Part shown: positions 7,746 to 19,342 of the stretch, piece by piece
How the letters are laid out: every line of letters starts with the position of its first letter
Numbering within the stretch: position 1 is the stretch's first letter
Source of the DNA: an uncultured Alphaproteobacteria bacterium
GTDB lineage: Bacteria; Pseudomonadota; Alphaproteobacteria; RS24
Direction: 5' to 3'
Assembly: GCA_938091085.1 (NCBI GenBank)
Contig: CALKOC010000007.1
Location: 1 to 53,142 of the forward strand
Length of the DNA stretch: 53,142 bases
Program-made: the position numbers and the translations under genes
The notes under the pieces: model-generated
Database searches by the model: none
What the model was told of the DNA's origin: nothing
What the model saw: the letters and a program-made list of their open reading frames with translations, nothing else

Positions 7746-9560
7746 ATGACGCAAAAAACAAACCTATCACTTGGAAATGATTTCCCGGATGCCAATAAAA
7801 AAGATTGGTTAGACGCCGTTGAGAAAGCTCTTCGGGGAGCCGCTTACGAGTCATTGCAAAGCCGCCATAATGGATTAAGTAGAGAACCTATCTACACAAA
7901 TGAGACAGTCAAGTTATCTAAATCTGCTCATGGTATGCCAGGCCAAGCCCCCTTTCTGCGGGGAAGCCAATCACTTTCAAATTCATTTTTACCTTGGCAA
8001 ATTGCATCGCGCTTCACCCTCGGGCGTAAAGGTAATAGCAATGAAGATGTTCTCACTGACCTAGAAGGCGGTGTAAGCGCATTGCTTCTGGAGTGTCGGT
8101 TTGATGACGTTACGCCTACGCATCTTGATAAATTGCTTCAAGGTGTAGATTTGAACATTGCGCCTGTATTTTTGCGCGCTGACGACAATGCAATCAACCT
8201 TGCGCTTCATCTTACAAGCAAAGTAGGTGAAGAAACTTCATTATATCTTGATCTCGACCCGCTAGGTTATGCCGCCGCTTCGGGTTTAAAGATTGACGAT
8301 GATATCGACAAAATTTTCCCCGGCATGGCGGGGCTTATTTCACAAACCCAATCATCAAAAAATATTCGTCTCATGACAGCCAGTGGAGTGCCTTATCATA
8401 ATGCGGGAGCAGACGCGATAACGGAACTTGCTACCATTATTGCTACAGCTACTCATTATATGCGCTATCTCGAACAATCAGGACTTGATGTTATAGACAT
8501 ACTCACTCGCCTGACTTTGACAGTAAGTTCTGACACTGATTTCTTTGGCTCTATTGCCAAGCTACGTGCCTTGCGTCTCCTTTGGGGGAATGTTTGCGCT
8601 GCACTTCAGCAGGATAAAATTGTCCCGCCGTTTATTCACGCTGAAGGGTCTGAAAGATATTTCTCACTCGCTGACCCATGGGTCAACATGCTGCGAGCTA
8701 CGATGTCTACACTTGCCGCAGGTATTGGGGGAGCTGACGTAGTGACCGCTCTGCCATGCACATCAATTGCCGAAAGTGATAATCTCTTAACCCGACGTGT
8801 CGCAAGAAATACGCAGGTAATTTTACAAGAAGAAAGTCATATTGGCCAAGTTATGGATCCCGCCGGTGGCTCTTGGTATGTCGAGTCCCTTTCCGAAGAA
8901 CTTGCCTCTGATAGCTGGTCGCTTTTCCAAGACGTAGAAAAAGCAGGCGGCATTGCTTCCCTTGAAGGCATGCGGATAATCTCCTCGCGGATTGAGGATA
9001 ATCAAATTTCAGAAAATAAAGATGTAGCAAAACGTAAAATGCCCGTCTTGGGTGCTGGTGATTTTGCCAATCTGGAAGAAGCTTTACTAAAGCCCCGTCA
9101 AGCCTATGGGAGTGGTATTCTTAGAGAAACTCGGCCTGCATCAGCATTTGAACAATTACGTTTTGCTGCTGAAACCCATAAGCCTAAAGTTTATTTAGCT
9201 GTAATTGGGGAAACTGCAGAATTCACTGCCAGATCTAATTTTGCCACAAACCTTTTTGCAGCCGGTGGGATTGAAAGCCATCTTGGCTGTGGCGGAAGTG
9301 ACCTGACTAAAATTATTGATGACTTTACAACCAGCGGGGTTTCTGTCGCAGCTATTTGCGGCACAGATGCCGCTTATGAAGAACATGCTGACACCCTTGC
9401 ACAAAGCCTCGCTGAAGCAGGATGCGCACATGTGTGGCTCGCTGGAAAATATGAGTCAGACGCAATTAACGGAAATATTTTTATGGGCTGCGACACTATC
9501 TCGGTTTTGCAATTAACGCTCAGCCTTTCAGGTATCTCATTTAAAGAGGGTCAATCATGA
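7746..9560 (+). CDS. mutA: Methylmalonyl-CoA mutase, small (beta) subunit
   Basis: Non-catalytic partner of the adenosylcobalamin-dependent mutase that interconverts methylmalonyl-CoA and succinyl-CoA. The 604 residues follow the mutase fold (TIM-barrel region with [44 protein letters not shown]). The C-terminal flavodoxin-like part, from about [15 protein letters not shown], lacks the DxHxxG cobalamin motif, which identifies this as the small subunit. I start at ATG 7746 ([10 protein letters not shown]) rather than the in-frame ATG at 7701, because the 15 extra residues look unlike the family. The stop overlaps the mutB start (ATGA). Confidence 0.92.
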   Translation: MTQKTNLSLGNDFPDANKKDWLDAVEKALRGAAYESLQSRHNGLSREPIYTNETVKLSKSAHGMPGQAPFLRGSQSLSNSFLPWQIASRFTLGRKGNSNEDVLTDLEGGVSALLLECRFDDVTPTHLDKLLQGVDLNIAPVFLRADDNAINLALHLTSKVGEETSLYLDLDPLGYAAASGLKIDDDIDKIFPGMAGLISQTQSSKNIRLMTASGVPYHNAGADAITELATIIATATHYMRYLEQSGLDVIDILTRLTLTVSSDTDFFGSIAKLRALRLLWGNVCAALQQDKIVPPFIHAEGSERYFSLADPWVNMLRATMSTLAAGIGGADVVTALPCTSIAESDNLLTRRVARNTQVILQEESHIGQVMDPAGGSWYVESLSEELASDSWSLFQDVEKAGGIASLEGMRIISSRIEDNQISENKDVAKRKMPVLGAGDFANLEEALLKPRQAYGSGILRETRPASAFEQLRFAAETHKPKVYLAVIGETAEFTARSNFATNLFAAGGIESHLGCGGSDLTKIIDDFTTSGVSVAAICGTDAAYEEHADTLAQSLAEAGCAHVWLAGKYESDAINGNIFMGCDTISVLQLTLSLSGISFKEGQS

Positions 9561-11749
9561 GCCGGCTTCCTGATTTTAGCAACATCGCCTTTGATGCCAA
9601 CGCAGCTACTGAGCCGGAAAAGCAAAAACAAGATTGGCAGGAAGCTATCACCCAAAATAATGATCGCAAATCCCGCGAAACGCCGGAAGGCCTGTCTCTC
9701 AAAAGGTTATACACTGAGGAAGATACCAAGGATTTGCCGCATATGGGAGGGTATCCCGGTATTCCACCCTATATTCGCGGCCCCTATGCAACCATGTATG
9801 TCAATAAACCATGGACTGTAAGGCAATATGCAGGTTTCTCAACTGCAGAAGCTTCTAACGCCTTTTATCGCCGTAATCTAAAAGCAGGACAAAAAGGTCT
9901 TTCGGTAGCCTTCGACCTCGCAACACATAGAGGTTATGACAGTGACCATCCCCGCGTGGCTGGTGATGTCGGCATGGCGGGTGTCGCGATTGACTCGATT
10001 TATGATATGCGCATGTTGTTTGACGGCATTCCGTTAGATGAAATGAGCGTTTCCATGACCATGAATGGGGCGGTTCTTCCAATCATGGCGCTTTATATTA
10101 TAGCCGCCGAAGAGCAAGGCGTTGGACCTGAGAAACTGGCCGGTACAATTCAGAACGACATCCTCAAAGAGTTTATGGTTCGCAATACATATATCTATCC
10201 GCCAAGACCTTCCATGCGGATAATCTCGGATATTTTTGCCTATACCTCAGCCCATATGCCTAAATTCAATTCAATTTCAATATCCGGTTATCATATGCAA
10301 GAAGCTGGAGCCACGGCCGATCTTGAACTTGCCTATACGCTTGCCGATGGGGTTGAATATGTTCGTGCAGGAATGGATGCAGGGCTAGACATTGATCTAT
10401 TTGCTCCCCGTATGTCTTTCTTTTGGGCTATTGGGATGGATTTCTTTATGGAAATTGCCAAAATGCGCGCAGGGCGTCTTTTATGGTCGCAACTCATGCA
10501 AGGGCTTGGTGCGAAAAACCCGAAATCACTAGCCCTCAGAACCCATTGCCAAACCTCAGGATGGAGCCTGACCGCTCAGGATATTTATAATAACATTACC
10601 AGAACCTGTGTTGAAGCTATGGCGGCTACGCAAGGTCACACCCAGTCACTTCACACCAACAGCTTTGATGAAGCCCTAGCATTACCAACGGACTTTTCTG
10701 CCCGGATTGCAAGGAATACTCAATTGCTTTTGCAGATGGAGAGCCGAACAACCAATGTGATTGACCCTTGGGGTGGCAGTTATTTTGTTGAACGACTGAC
10801 CCATGACCTTGCGGCGAAAGCACTTGAGCATATTAAAGAGGTCGAAAGCTCCGGCGGTATGACCAAAGCGATTGAACAAGGGCTCCCTAAAATGCGGATT
10901 GAAGAAGCCGCAGCCCATACACAAGCACGCATAGACAGTGGAAAACAGACAGTCGTTGGGGTGAACAAATTCCGCCTTGAACAAGAAGATGATGTTGATG
11001 TCCTGAAAGTTGATAACAGCGCCGTACGCAAATCTCAGATTGAGCGTCTTCAAAAACTCAAAAAAGAACGCAATAGTGAAGCAGTTACAAAATCCTTGGA
11101 AGCGCTTACTCACGCCGCAAGTTCAGGCGAAGGTAACTTGCTGGGACTTGCTGTAGATGCAGCTCGTGCCAAAGCAACAGTCGGAGAGATTTCCGATGCC
11201 ATGGAGAAAGCTTTTACCCGCCATGAAGCCATACCAAATGTTATTTCTGGTGTGTATGCCAACGACTTTGGTAACGACAGTGATGCCATAGTTGAAGTGC
11301 GTGATATGGTTTCACGTTTTGCACAAAGACAAGGCTGTAACCCCAAGATATATATAGCAAAAATAGGTCAGGATGGTCATGATCGTGGGCAGAAAGTTGT
11401 CGCGACAGCTTTTGCCGATTTAGGGTTTGATGTGATTGTCGGCCCTCTATTCCAAACACCAGCAGAGGCAGCTGCGGATGCTATTGAAGGCGGCGCGCAT
11501 GCTATTGGCGTGAGTTCCCTTGCTGCCGGTCATCTGACCTTAGTGCCTGAATTAAGGGAAGAACTGAGTTCAAAAGACAGGCAAGATATTATGGTGATTG
11601 TTGGCGGTGTTATTCCACCTCAAGATTTCGATGCTTTGTATAAGGCTGGCGCAAAAGCGATATTCCCGCCCGGTTCGGTTATCCCGGATGCCGCTAAAAC
11701 TTTGCTTACTGAACTTTCTGCACATCTTGGGCATAATGAACGCCCTTGA
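9557..11749 (+). CDS. mutB: Methylmalonyl-CoA mutase, large (alpha) subunit
   Basis: Catalytic, B12-binding subunit that links propionyl-CoA breakdown to the TCA cycle. The 730 residues include the N-terminal substrate-channel segment [55 protein letters not shown], and near residue 610 the cobalamin signature [10 protein letters not shown] with the histidine that replaces the lower axial ligand. The typical GGVIPPQD and the [10 protein letters not shown] end follow. It is translationally coupled to mutA by a 4-base overlap. The chaperone gene meaB is not next to it. Confidence 0.97.
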   Translation: MSRLPDFSNIAFDANAATEPEKQKQDWQEAITQNNDRKSRETPEGLSLKRLYTEEDTKDLPHMGGYPGIPPYIRGPYATMYVNKPWTVRQYAGFSTAEASNAFYRRNLKAGQKGLSVAFDLATHRGYDSDHPRVAGDVGMAGVAIDSIYDMRMLFDGIPLDEMSVSMTMNGAVLPIMALYIIAAEEQGVGPEKLAGTIQNDILKEFMVRNTYIYPPRPSMRIISDIFAYTSAHMPKFNSISISGYHMQEAGATADLELAYTLADGVEYVRAGMDAGLDIDLFAPRMSFFWAIGMDFFMEIAKMRAGRLLWSQLMQGLGAKNPKSLALRTHCQTSGWSLTAQDIYNNITRTCVEAMAATQGHTQSLHTNSFDEALALPTDFSARIARNTQLLLQMESRTTNVIDPWGGSYFVERLTHDLAAKALEHIKEVESSGGMTKAIEQGLPKMRIEEAAAHTQARIDSGKQTVVGVNKFRLEQEDDVDVLKVDNSAVRKSQIERLQKLKKERNSEAVTKSLEALTHAASSGEGNLLGLAVDAARAKATVGEISDAMEKAFTRHEAIPNVISGVYANDFGNDSDAIVEVRDMVSRFAQRQGCNPKIYIAKIGQDGHDRGQKVVATAFADLGFDVIVGPLFQTPAEAAADAIEGGAHAIGVSSLAAGHLTLVPELREELSSKDRQDIMVIVGGVIPPQDFDALYKAGAKAIFPPGSVIPDAAKTLLTELSAHLGHNERP

Positions 11750-11763
11750 GTTAGGTTAATCCG

Positions 11764-12618
11764 CTAACTTCTTTCGCGCATAAGTCCTTCTTGACAGGCT
11801 GAGGCAACCAGCTTTCCATCGCGTGTATAGATGGAGGCAAAATTCAACCCCCTTCCCGCTCCCGTTACCGGTGAATGCTGAGAGAAAAGCAACCAATCAT
11901 CAATCTTATAGGGATGATAAAACCATAACGCATGGTCAAGGCTGGCAGTTTGCATATCTGTATTCATATAATCTTTGCCATGAACGCGCAGGCCACTATC
12001 CAGCAAAGTCAAATCGGACATATAAGTCAGCACGAGCCGTTGGTGATCAACATCATTGGGTATGGTGTCATCAGTTAAGCGTATCCAAACATTATTAAGG
12101 GATTCAATCGGCTGTGGGTTTAAGTAATCCATTGGTGTAACCGGGCGAACCTCATAGGCACGTTTGCGTAAAATATTTTCCCGAAACTCCTCTGGAATTT
12201 TATCGATAATATCCGATTGTAATTCCTGAAGAGATTTCAGGGTTTCGGGTGCAGGTACATCCGGCATCCCTTCGTCATGCTCCAGCCCAGACTCTTCTAC
12301 CTGAAACGACAGTGCCATATTGAGAATTTGCTTACCATTTTGAATGGCTGTCACCCTGCGACTTGAAAAACTTCTTCCGTCACGAGCAATGTCCACATCG
12401 TAAATAATCGGCTTCGAGCGGTCACCCGGCCTTAGAAAATAAGCGTGTAAAGAATGGCACGGTCTATTATCGACTGTATGGGAAGCGGCAGAGAGGCCTT
12501 GAGCAATCACCTGACCGCCATAGACTCGACCTGTTCCCCCTTGCGGCGTAAATCCGCGGAAAATCAAATCATCAATTTGTTCAATATCGAGAATGCTTTT
12601 TAAACTGACAGTCCCCAT
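11764..12618 (-). CDS. tesB: Acyl-CoA thioesterase II
   Basis: Hydrolyses acyl-CoA esters to free acid and CoA. The 284 residues show the double hot-dog layout: GGTGRVYGGQVIAQGLSAA in the first half, SLHAYFLRPGDRSKPI in the middle, and the catalytic-aspartate segment TASLDHALWFYHP in the second. It starts 12 bp after the iscA-like stop, so it probably forms the tail of the suf transcript, although no Fe-S link is known for TesB. It converges on mutB with a 14-bp gap. Confidence 0.93.
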   Translation of the reverse strand: MGTVSLKSILDIEQIDDLIFRGFTPQGGTGRVYGGQVIAQGLSAASHTVDNRPCHSLHAYFLRPGDRSKPIIYDVDIARDGRSFSSRRVTAIQNGKQILNMALSFQVEESGLEHDEGMPDVPAPETLKSLQELQSDIIDKIPEEFRENILRKRAYEVRPVTPMDYLNPQPIESLNNVWIRLTDDTIPNDVDHQRLVLTYMSDLTLLDSGLRVHGKDYMNTDMQTASLDHALWFYHPYKIDDWLLFSQHSPVTGAGRGLNFASIYTRDGKLVASACQEGLMRERS

Positions 12619-12630
12619 TTTATTCTTTCT

Positions 12631-13002
12631 TTAATTAGGTGTTTTCGCAGGTGTCAATGTAACGCTTTCTCCACAACCACAAGCATCAGTTTGATTAGGA
12701 TTATTAAACACAAATCCCGAAGCAAGTTTTTCAGTTTGAAAATCCATTTCCGTGCCTATTAGGAACAGAACTGCTTTGAGGTCGACCAAAACTGTAACGC
12801 CCTTATCCTCAACAACTTCATCTTGAGGCATGATTTCGGTGGCGTATTCCATTGTATATTCCATGCCTGCGCAACCCGCGTTTTTAAGACCGAGGCGCAC
12901 CCCAAGATAATCTTCATCCGACTGCGCCATAATGTGCTTTACGCGATCAGCCGCAGCATCTGTAAGTGTAATTGTTTTTGGCAATTGAAGAGTTTGGTTC
13001 AT
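12631..13002 (-). CDS. A-type Fe-S carrier (IscA/SufA/ErpA family)
   Basis: HesB-like carrier that receives clusters from the SufBCD scaffold and passes them to apo-proteins. The 123 residues contain the three ligand cysteines in the family spacing: Cys44 (NAGCAGMEY) and the C-terminal pair Cys108/Cys110 (ACGCGESV). It begins 15 bp after sufT. I leave the symbol open because sequence alone does not separate SufA from IscA or ErpA; operon position suggests SufA. Confidence 0.93.
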   Translation of the reverse strand: MNQTLQLPKTITLTDAAADRVKHIMAQSDEDYLGVRLGLKNAGCAGMEYTMEYATEIMPQDEVVEDKGVTVLVDLKAVLFLIGTEMDFQTEKLASGFVFNNPNQTDACGCGESVTLTPAKTPN

Positions 13003-13017
13003 TATCTACCCCTATAC

Positions 13018-13464
13018 CTAAAACATATTAAGTGCAACTCGGGCCTCATCGGTCATACGACTTGGATCCCAAGGTGGCTCAAAAACCATATTTACCTTCA
13101 CATCACCAATGCCATCAAGGGCACTGACAGCATCCTGAACCCAAACCGGCATATGTTCGGCAACCGGGCATCCGGGTGCTGTTAGGGTCATATCAATATT
13201 TACATCCCTGTCATCGGTAACCTCTACACGATAAATCAGGCCAAGCTCGTAAATATCAACTGGGATTTCAGGGTCATATACACTTTTCAAAGCGCCGACG
13301 ATTTCATCTGTTAGAGCCTGCATTTCAGGAGAAATTTCAGGGGCAGCAGTTTCATCATTACTTTCAGCAGGCATTTCAACTGAAACAGAAGGTGTCTGAG
13401 CAACTTGAGCTTCAGCTGAAGTATCAATAACTGGCATGTCTTTATCTTGTGTGCTCTCAGACAT
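13018..13464 (-). CDS. sufT: SUF-associated maturation factor SufT (DUF59/MIP18 family)
   Basis: MIP18-family factor implicated in Fe-S protein maturation. Of 148 residues, the first 45 or so are acidic, Ala/Pro/Glu-rich and probably disordered. The DUF59 domain follows, with LKSVYDPEIPVDIYELGLIY and the conserved cysteine in TLTAPGCPVAEHMP. The frame extends to a TTG at 13476, but the ATG at 13464 is preceded by GGTGAG and lies 4 bp past the sufS stop, so I prefer it. Placement between sufS and the A-type carrier supports the assignment. Confidence 0.88.
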   Translation of the reverse strand: MSESTQDKDMPVIDTSAEAQVAQTPSVSVEMPAESNDETAAPEISPEMQALTDEIVGALKSVYDPEIPVDIYELGLIYRVEVTDDRDVNIDMTLTAPGCPVAEHMPVWVQDAVSALDGIGDVKVNMVFEPPWDPSRMTDEARVALNMF

Positions 13465-13468
13465 TATC

Positions 13469-14719
13469 TCACCCAAAAAAACTTATAGCTTTGTGAATGG
13501 ACTCGACAAGCGAGTCAATTTCATCACGCGTATTATACATTGCAAAAGAAGCGCGCGCCGTTGCTGTCACGCCAAATCGTTTCATAAGCGGTTGAGCGCA
13601 ATGGTGTCCAGCACGCACAGCAACCCCTGAACGATCAATCACTGTCGCCAGATCATGCGGGTGAATATCTTTAATAGTAAAAGAAATAACACTGCCCTTT
13701 TCAGGCGCCGTACCCATAATCGACAAATTGTTTATTTCAGTCATTTGGCGGGTTGCATACTCTAGAAGGTCGTGTTCATGCGCTGCAATTTCTTTACGAC
13801 CATAGCTTTCAATATAACGAAGGGCTGCACCCAGACCGATGACCTCTAAAATAGGGGGGGTACCGGCTTCAAATTTGTGAGGCAAATCACCATAAGTCAC
13901 ATTATCAAGTGTGACCTCACGTATCATTTCCCCACCCCCTCGATAGGGTCGCATTTTGTTAAGATAGTCGGCTTTGCCGTATAAAGCCCCGATGCCTGTC
14001 GGACCATAAAGCTTATGCCCGGATAGAACATAAAAATCACAATCAAGATCCTGAACATCCGTTTCAAGATGCACTGCACCTTGACAACCATCCACCAAAA
14101 CCGGGGCATCATGCTCATGAGCCAAGCGGATGATTTCTTTCATTGGGGTAACCGTTCCCAAAGCATTGGACATTTGTGTCAACGCAACAAATTTGGTTTT
14201 TGGCCCAAGAAGATTTTTGTAATCTTCCATATCAAAGGACCCATCATCATTGACACGCACCCATTTGATAACCGCGCCTTTGTGTTCTCGTAAATAATGC
14301 CAAGGGACAATATTAGAATGATGCTCCATTTCAGAGAGGATAATCTCATCCCCCTCGCCAATATGGTCAGCACCGTAACATTGGGCAACGAGGTTTAAGG
14401 CATCAGTCGCTCCACCTGTAAAAATAACTTCCTCAAGTGACGGCGCGTTCAAGAAGCGGCGGACATCTTCTCGGGCCACCTCAAAATCATCCGTGGCTTT
14501 ATTTGAGAGATAATGCAGCCCCCTATGCACATTCGCATAGCCGGAGGTCATTGCCTCATTCATGGCATTCATTACCTGAAGAGGTTTTTGTGCTGAAGCA
14601 GCATTGTCGAGATAAACCAGAGGCTTCCCATAAACCTCCATTGACAGAATTGGAAAATCTGCCCGAACTTTCTGGACATCAAACATCGTATTTGTTGCCA
14701 TTACTTCAGTTACCTGCAT
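13469..14719 (-). CDS. sufS: Cysteine desulfurase SufS (group II)
   Basis: PLP enzyme that takes sulfur from cysteine and delivers it to the SUF scaffold. Landmarks: VYLDNAASAQKPLQV near the start, HHSNIVPWH, the PLP lysine in LSGHKLYGPTGIGALYG, and the group II catalytic cysteine in RAGHHCAQPLMKRF. The frame opens with GTG at 14728 inside sufD. The ATG at 14719, one base after the sufD TAA, or the ATG at 14701 are the realistic starts; I give 14719. This operon also encodes a group I desulfurase (18179-19342). Confidence 0.95.
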   Translation of the reverse strand: MQVTEVMATNTMFDVQKVRADFPILSMEVYGKPLVYLDNAASAQKPLQVMNAMNEAMTSGYANVHRGLHYLSNKATDDFEVAREDVRRFLNAPSLEEVIFTGGATDALNLVAQCYGADHIGEGDEIILSEMEHHSNIVPWHYLREHKGAVIKWVRVNDDGSFDMEDYKNLLGPKTKFVALTQMSNALGTVTPMKEIIRLAHEHDAPVLVDGCQGAVHLETDVQDLDCDFYVLSGHKLYGPTGIGALYGKADYLNKMRPYRGGGEMIREVTLDNVTYGDLPHKFEAGTPPILEVIGLGAALRYIESYGRKEIAAHEHDLLEYATRQMTEINNLSIMGTAPEKGSVISFTIKDIHPHDLATVIDRSGVAVRAGHHCAQPLMKRFGVTATARASFAMYNTRDEIDSLVESIHKAISFFG

Positions 14720-14720
14720 C

Positions 14721-15914
14721 TTACGCACTCTTCTTTAAAAATGTTGCAACACGCTTCAACAAATTTTCTTGCAAGACAGCCCCTGCCGCAAAATCATCTA
14801 GACGTCCCAAAATTTCAGAAACAAAACCTTCAACTAACATGATGCGCGCTGCCTCTTCGCCAATGCCTCGGCTACGGAGAAAGAATAATGCTTCATGATC
14901 AATCTCTCCAATCGCTGAACCATGAGCACAAGCAACATCATCAGCATAAATCTCTAACTCAGGCTTCACATTCATCATCGCATCGGCTGACAACATTAGC
15001 GCATCAGATTTTTGCGTTGCTTCCACACGTTGGGCATCTTGATGAACAATCACCTTGCCCTGAAAAATCCCACATGCCTCATCATCCAAAATAGTTCTGG
15101 CAACTGTGTCACTGGTTGTATCGGCGCTAAGATGGTTTAGCCGTGTCGTGATATCAATATGTTGCTTACCACGCGAAAGAAGCGCAGTCGCAAGACCTGC
15201 ATGACTCCCAGGGGCATTAAATGTTACCCGGGTTTCAAGACGTCCAAGACCCCCAGACAAACTAATAGCAACATTATGATATTGCGCCCGCGCATCCAGA
15301 GAAACTCTATTAAGCAACAAGGAAACTTGTGTGTCCTCGGCCTGATGCAATCTTAAATGCCGGAGCATACTGTCTTCATGTTGATAGACATCGCTAACAA
15401 GTTGAGTATGCCCCCAGCCACTATGACTTTCTAGCAATGTAAGGCTTGCCCCCTCAGCGAGACGAAAGACGATACGCACAAAGGAAGCCTCTTCAGAAGA
15501 AGTGTTATGAAAATGAATTTCCATAGGCTCTTCAATAACCTGCGAAACATCAATCACAATACCCGTTTCAAGATGAGCGAGATTGGCATATAGAAGCGGA
15601 TCAGTAACATCTTCGTCAGACTGTTGAACAAGTTCTGGGTGATCTATGAGCGCACTAATCTCAAGCCCGTCAGGCAGTTCTTCCACCTCGGTCAATAGTC
15701 CATTGATAAAATCAAGCTGAAGCGCATCCTCAATATCGCATGTGAGCTTATCTAGACGAACATCTTCAGAAAGCTCAAGCGACTGGTTTTGAAAAGACGA
15801 AGGCAAACGAGCTGAAAGATCGGTATAGTGCCAATCTTCATTCCTTTTGTTCGGCCAGCCATTCGCAGCGAAAATTTCTTTCGCTTCTTGCTGCATATGA
15901 TTGAAACTGGTCAT
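14721..15914 (-). CDS. sufD: Fe-S assembly scaffold subunit SufD
   Basis: Component of the SufBC2D scaffold. The 397 residues begin with a helical region and the typical RNEDWHYTDL segment. A beta-helix core follows, and the protein ends in the SufB/SufD signature ACAHGSAIGEIDHEALFFLR with RGIGEEAARIMLVEGF. It starts 17 bp after sufC and ends one base before the chosen sufS start. Confidence 0.94.
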   Translation of the reverse strand: MTSFNHMQQEAKEIFAANGWPNKRNEDWHYTDLSARLPSSFQNQSLELSEDVRLDKLTCDIEDALQLDFINGLLTEVEELPDGLEISALIDHPELVQQSDEDVTDPLLYANLAHLETGIVIDVSQVIEEPMEIHFHNTSSEEASFVRIVFRLAEGASLTLLESHSGWGHTQLVSDVYQHEDSMLRHLRLHQAEDTQVSLLLNRVSLDARAQYHNVAISLSGGLGRLETRVTFNAPGSHAGLATALLSRGKQHIDITTRLNHLSADTTSDTVARTILDDEACGIFQGKVIVHQDAQRVEATQKSDALMLSADAMMNVKPELEIYADDVACAHGSAIGEIDHEALFFLRSRGIGEEAARIMLVEGFVSEILGRLDDFAAGAVLQENLLKRVATFLKKSA

Positions 15915-15931
15915 GATTTACATGCTTCCAT

Positions 15932-16693
15932 CTAGGCCACCACTTCGCCCACATAATCGGCGTAACCAGATTTTTCGAGCTCCAAAGCAAGTTCAGCTGA
16001 GCCAGTTTTGACAATCTGACCCCCAGCCAAAATATGCACAATGTCAGGTTTGATATAATCCAGCAGACGTTGATAATGCGTGATAACAAGCATGCCTCGT
16101 TGAGTATCCCGCAAAGCATTCACGCCCTCAGCCACAGTTTTAAGGGCATCAATATCCAGCCCGCTATCTGTCTCATCCAATATTGCCATCAATGGCTCAA
16201 GCACTGACATTTGTAAAATTTCATTCCGCTTCTTTTCGCCGCCAGAAAAACCAACATTGAGCGGACGCTTCAACATGTCATCATCCAGTCGCAAGGCTTT
16301 CGCCTTTTCTCGGACAAAACGCAGGAAGCTCGCTGCATCCATTTCCTCTTCGCCACGTCCGCGCCGCACAGCATTCACAGATGTTTTCAAAAAGGTCATA
16401 TTTGTAACGCCGGGGATCTCAAGCGGATATTGAAAGGCAAGGAATAATCCCGCAATGGCTCTGTCCTCGGGGTTCATGCCTTTAAGGCTGACACCATTCA
16501 GCAAAATATCGCCATTTGTGATTTCATAACCATCACGACCCGCAAGAACATATGAAAGCGTGGACTTACCGGAACCGTTCGGCCCCATAATTGCATGAAC
16601 TTCACCAGCAGAGACACTTAAACTCAGACCTTTGAGAATTTCCGTGTCGGCGACAGAAACATGTAGATTCTTAATTTCAAGCAAAGCACTCAT
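15932..16693 (-). CDS. sufC: Fe-S assembly ATPase SufC
   Basis: ABC-type ATPase that drives conformational change of SufB-SufD. The 253 residues contain Walker [10 protein letters not shown], the SufC signature [14 protein letters not shown], Walker [17 protein letters not shown], and the H-loop [12 protein letters not shown]. There is no transmembrane partner, as expected. Its ATG overlaps the sufB TGA (ATGA, 16690-16693). Confidence 0.97.
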   Translation of the reverse strand: MSALLEIKNLHVSVADTEILKGLSLSVSAGEVHAIMGPNGSGKSTLSYVLAGRDGYEITNGDILLNGVSLKGMNPEDRAIAGLFLAFQYPLEIPGVTNMTFLKTSVNAVRRGRGEEEMDAASFLRFVREKAKALRLDDDMLKRPLNVGFSGGEKKRNEILQMSVLEPLMAILDETDSGLDIDALKTVAEGVNALRDTQRGMLVITHYQRLLDYIKPDIVHILAGGQIVKTGSAELALELEKSGYADYVGEVVA

Positions 16694-18174
16694 CCAACGC
16701 TTCCTTCCAGTGATATGCCGACAAGCTTTTGCGCTTCAACGGCAAACTCCATGGGCAGGTGTTGCAGAACATCTTTACAAAAACCATTAACGATAAGAGA
16801 AACAGCTTCCTCCGCATCCAAACCACGTTGCTGACAATAAAATAATTGGTCATCACTGATTTTGGACGTTGTGGCCTCATGCTCCAAAATGGCCGAGGGG
16901 TTTTTGGTTTCGATATATGGCACTGTGTGGGCTGAACAGGTATCCCCAATCAGCAAACTATCACACTGCGTAAAATTGCGAGCCTTATCAGCTTTGCGGT
17001 GAATACTCACCTGACCGCGATAAGCATTTGAGGACTTACCTGCTGAGATACCTTTGGAAATGATGCGGCTAGATGTGTTCTTTCCAAGATGTATCATCTT
17101 CGTGCCACTGTCTATTTGCTGATAATTATTACCAATAGCAATGGAGTAAAATTCACCAACAGTATTATCGCCGCGCAAAATGCAGGAAGGGTATTTCCAA
17201 GTGATTGCCGATCCAGTTTCAACCTGTGTCCATGAAATCTTGGCGTTATTCTCGCGGCAGTCGCCCCGTTTAGTAACAAAATTATAAATTCCGCCACGGC
17301 CTTCTTCATCACCAGGATACCAGTTTTGAACCGTGGAATATTTAATTTCAGCATCTTCTAACGCCACAAGTTCAACAACCGCCGCATGGAGTTGATTTTC
17401 ATCACGCATAGGCGCTGTACAACCCTCAAGGTAACTGACATATGACCCTTTATCGGCAATCAGGAGTGTCCGCTCAAATTGACCCGTATTGGGCTCATTA
17501 ATCCGGAAATAAGTCGATAGCTCCATCGGACAGCGTGTGTTGGGTGGAATGTAAACAAATGACCCGTCAGAAAATACAGCGGAATTTAGAGCCGTGAAGT
17601 AATTATCGGATTTTGGTACAACCGTGCCTAGGTATTTTTTTACCAGTTCCGGGTGTTCTTTTACCGCCTCGGAGAAAGAGCAGAATATCACGCCCGCAGT
17701 AGCAAGCTCTTCTCTAAATGTGGTTGCGACAGATACACTGTCGAAAACGGCGTCTACCGCTACTCTGTTTTTAACACCAGCAAGAACTTCTTGCTCATAT
17801 AAAGGAATACCAAGCTTTTCATAAGTTCTGAGCAATTCAGGATCCACCTCATCCAATGTTTCGGGGCGGTCATCCATACTTTTAGGCGCGGAATAATAAT
17901 ATAAATCCTGATAGTCAATCTGAGGGTAATCCACCATGGCCCATTCAGGCTCGCTCATAGTTAACCAACGTTCGAAAGCATCTAGGCGCCATTCCAACAG
18001 CCATTCCGGCTCTTCTTTTTTTGCTGAAATGAATCTGATGATATCTTCATTGAGACCTTTGGGTGCTTTCTCACTGTCAATGTCAGTAGAGAAGCCATAT
18101 TTATACTTCTCCCCCGCTAGGCTTTGAACCTTCTCGACGGTTTCTTTTTCAATATTTTGTTTTGCCTGACTCAT
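16690..18174 (-). CDS. sufB: Fe-S assembly scaffold subunit SufB
   Basis: Main scaffold on which the nascent cluster forms. The 494 residues show [19 protein letters not shown], the [20 protein letters not shown] segment, [20 protein letters not shown], and SQCDSL-like [11 protein letters not shown] near the C-terminus, all diagnostic for SufB. Length is usual. It starts 4 bp after the upstream desulfurase gene. Confidence 0.97.
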   Translation of the reverse strand: MSQAKQNIEKETVEKVQSLAGEKYKYGFSTDIDSEKAPKGLNEDIIRFISAKKEEPEWLLEWRLDAFERWLTMSEPEWAMVDYPQIDYQDLYYYSAPKSMDDRPETLDEVDPELLRTYEKLGIPLYEQEVLAGVKNRVAVDAVFDSVSVATTFREELATAGVIFCSFSEAVKEHPELVKKYLGTVVPKSDNYFTALNSAVFSDGSFVYIPPNTRCPMELSTYFRINEPNTGQFERTLLIADKGSYVSYLEGCTAPMRDENQLHAAVVELVALEDAEIKYSTVQNWYPGDEEGRGGIYNFVTKRGDCRENNAKISWTQVETGSAITWKYPSCILRGDNTVGEFYSIAIGNNYQQIDSGTKMIHLGKNTSSRIISKGISAGKSSNAYRGQVSIHRKADKARNFTQCDSLLIGDTCSAHTVPYIETKNPSAILEHEATTSKISDDQLFYCQQRGLDAEEAVSLIVNGFCKDVLQHLPMEFAVEAQKLVGISLEGSVG

Positions 18175-18178
18175 AAAG

Positions 18179-19342
18179 CTACATCCGGTTCGCTGACTGA
18201 AGTTGGGGTTGAGAAAGATCTACATGACCTTTCAAGGCTGAAATTAAATGGTTGATATCCGAGGCCGTATTGGTCTGCCCAAAACTGATACGTATGGTAC
18301 CCTCTAATAGATTGTGCTGGACACCCATAGCTTCAAGGACATGACTCCGCGTCACCTTGCCGCTGGAACAAGCTGCACCTGAACTCACTGCGATACCCGC
18401 AAGATCCAATGACATAATCATGGTTTCTGAGCGCATATCCGGCAATGCAAAACAACTCGTATTAGGAAGCCGTTCCACACTTTCGGCAAAAATAGAAATT
18501 TCAGGAAAAGCAGCGACAAGTTGACTTTCCAAATCATCGCGCAATGTCGATAGATTTGAATAAGAAGAAAGCCCTTGCTTTGCGAGACGCGCCGCCAAAC
18601 CAAATCCGACACATCCAGCAAGGTTTTCTGTTCCTGCACGGCGGCGCAATTCCTGACCACCACCTCTAATAAGTGGGTTTAAAACAATACCGTCACGCAC
18701 AACCAATGCACCGACACCCGCCGCGCCACCGATTTTATGCGCTGATAGGCTAAGAATATCAATATTCATATCCTTCATGGAAAGTGGAATTTTGCCCGCA
18801 GCTTGAATAGCATCGCAGAAGAATAAACTGCCATGAGCCCTAACCATCGCGCCAATCTCACCAATTGGCTGAACCACCCCCGTTTCATTATTTGCAGCCA
18901 TCACAACTACCAATGCGGGGGATGGGTCCTCCAGAGCCAAAGAAAGCGCATTTAAATCAACAATGCCCTGCCCTGACACTGGAAGATGCGTCACAGTAAT
19001 ATTCGAATATTCGGCTAAATCATCAAGCGGAGCCAAAACAGCGGCATGCTCGATAGAAGAAACAATGATGCGGGTGATATTACCTGCAGGCGCTTTTCTT
19101 GTTTGCAAAGCCAAATTGCATGCCTCAGTTCCACCACCTGTGAAAATAACACCTCCAGCTTCACCATCTACAAAAAGGGCTATTTGCTCTCGAGCAACTT
19201 CCAAAAATTGCCGGGCTTTACGACCTTCGGCATGAACAGATGAGGCGTTTCCACCAATCTGTAAAACTTCAGACATAGTATCCAGCACTTCCGGTCTAAT
19301 CGGGACCGTCGCATTATGATCAAGATAAACACGTTGGGTCAT
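18179..19342 (-). CDS. Cysteine desulfurase, IscS/NifS type (group I)
   Basis: PLP-dependent desulfurase of the NifS/IscS class. The 387 residues start with [15 protein letters not shown], carry the PLP lysine in [15 protein letters not shown], and place the catalytic cysteine in a [11 protein letters not shown] loop followed by SHVLEAMG, which is the group I pattern. Its stop lies 4 bp before sufB, and its ATG overlaps the iscR stop (ATGA). A group I desulfurase at the head of a suf operon that also encodes SufS is a common alphaproteobacterial arrangement. Confidence 0.93.
   Translation of the reverse strand: MTQRVYLDHNATVPIRPEVLDTMSEVLQIGGNASSVHAEGRKARQFLEVAREQIALFVDGEAGGVIFTGGGTEACNLALQTRKAPAGNITRIIVSSIEHAAVLAPLDDLAEYSNITVTHLPVSGQGIVDLNALSLALEDPSPALVVVMAANNETGVVQPIGEIGAMVRAHGSLFFCDAIQAAGKIPLSMKDMNIDILSLSAHKIGGAAGVGALVVRDGIVLNPLIRGGGQELRRRAGTENLAGCVGFGLAARLAKQGLSSYSNLSTLRDDLESQLVAAFPEISIFAESVERLPNTSCFALPDMRSETMIMSLDLAGIAVSSGAACSSGKVTRSHVLEAMGVQHNLLEGTIRISFGQTNTASDINHLISALKGHVDLSQPQLQSANRM

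Noticed and set aside
14437-14898. 153-codon plus-strand frame
   Set aside because: It is antisense to the sufS/sufD junction, both of which are confidently identified, and its sequence is His/Pro/Ser-rich shadow translation.
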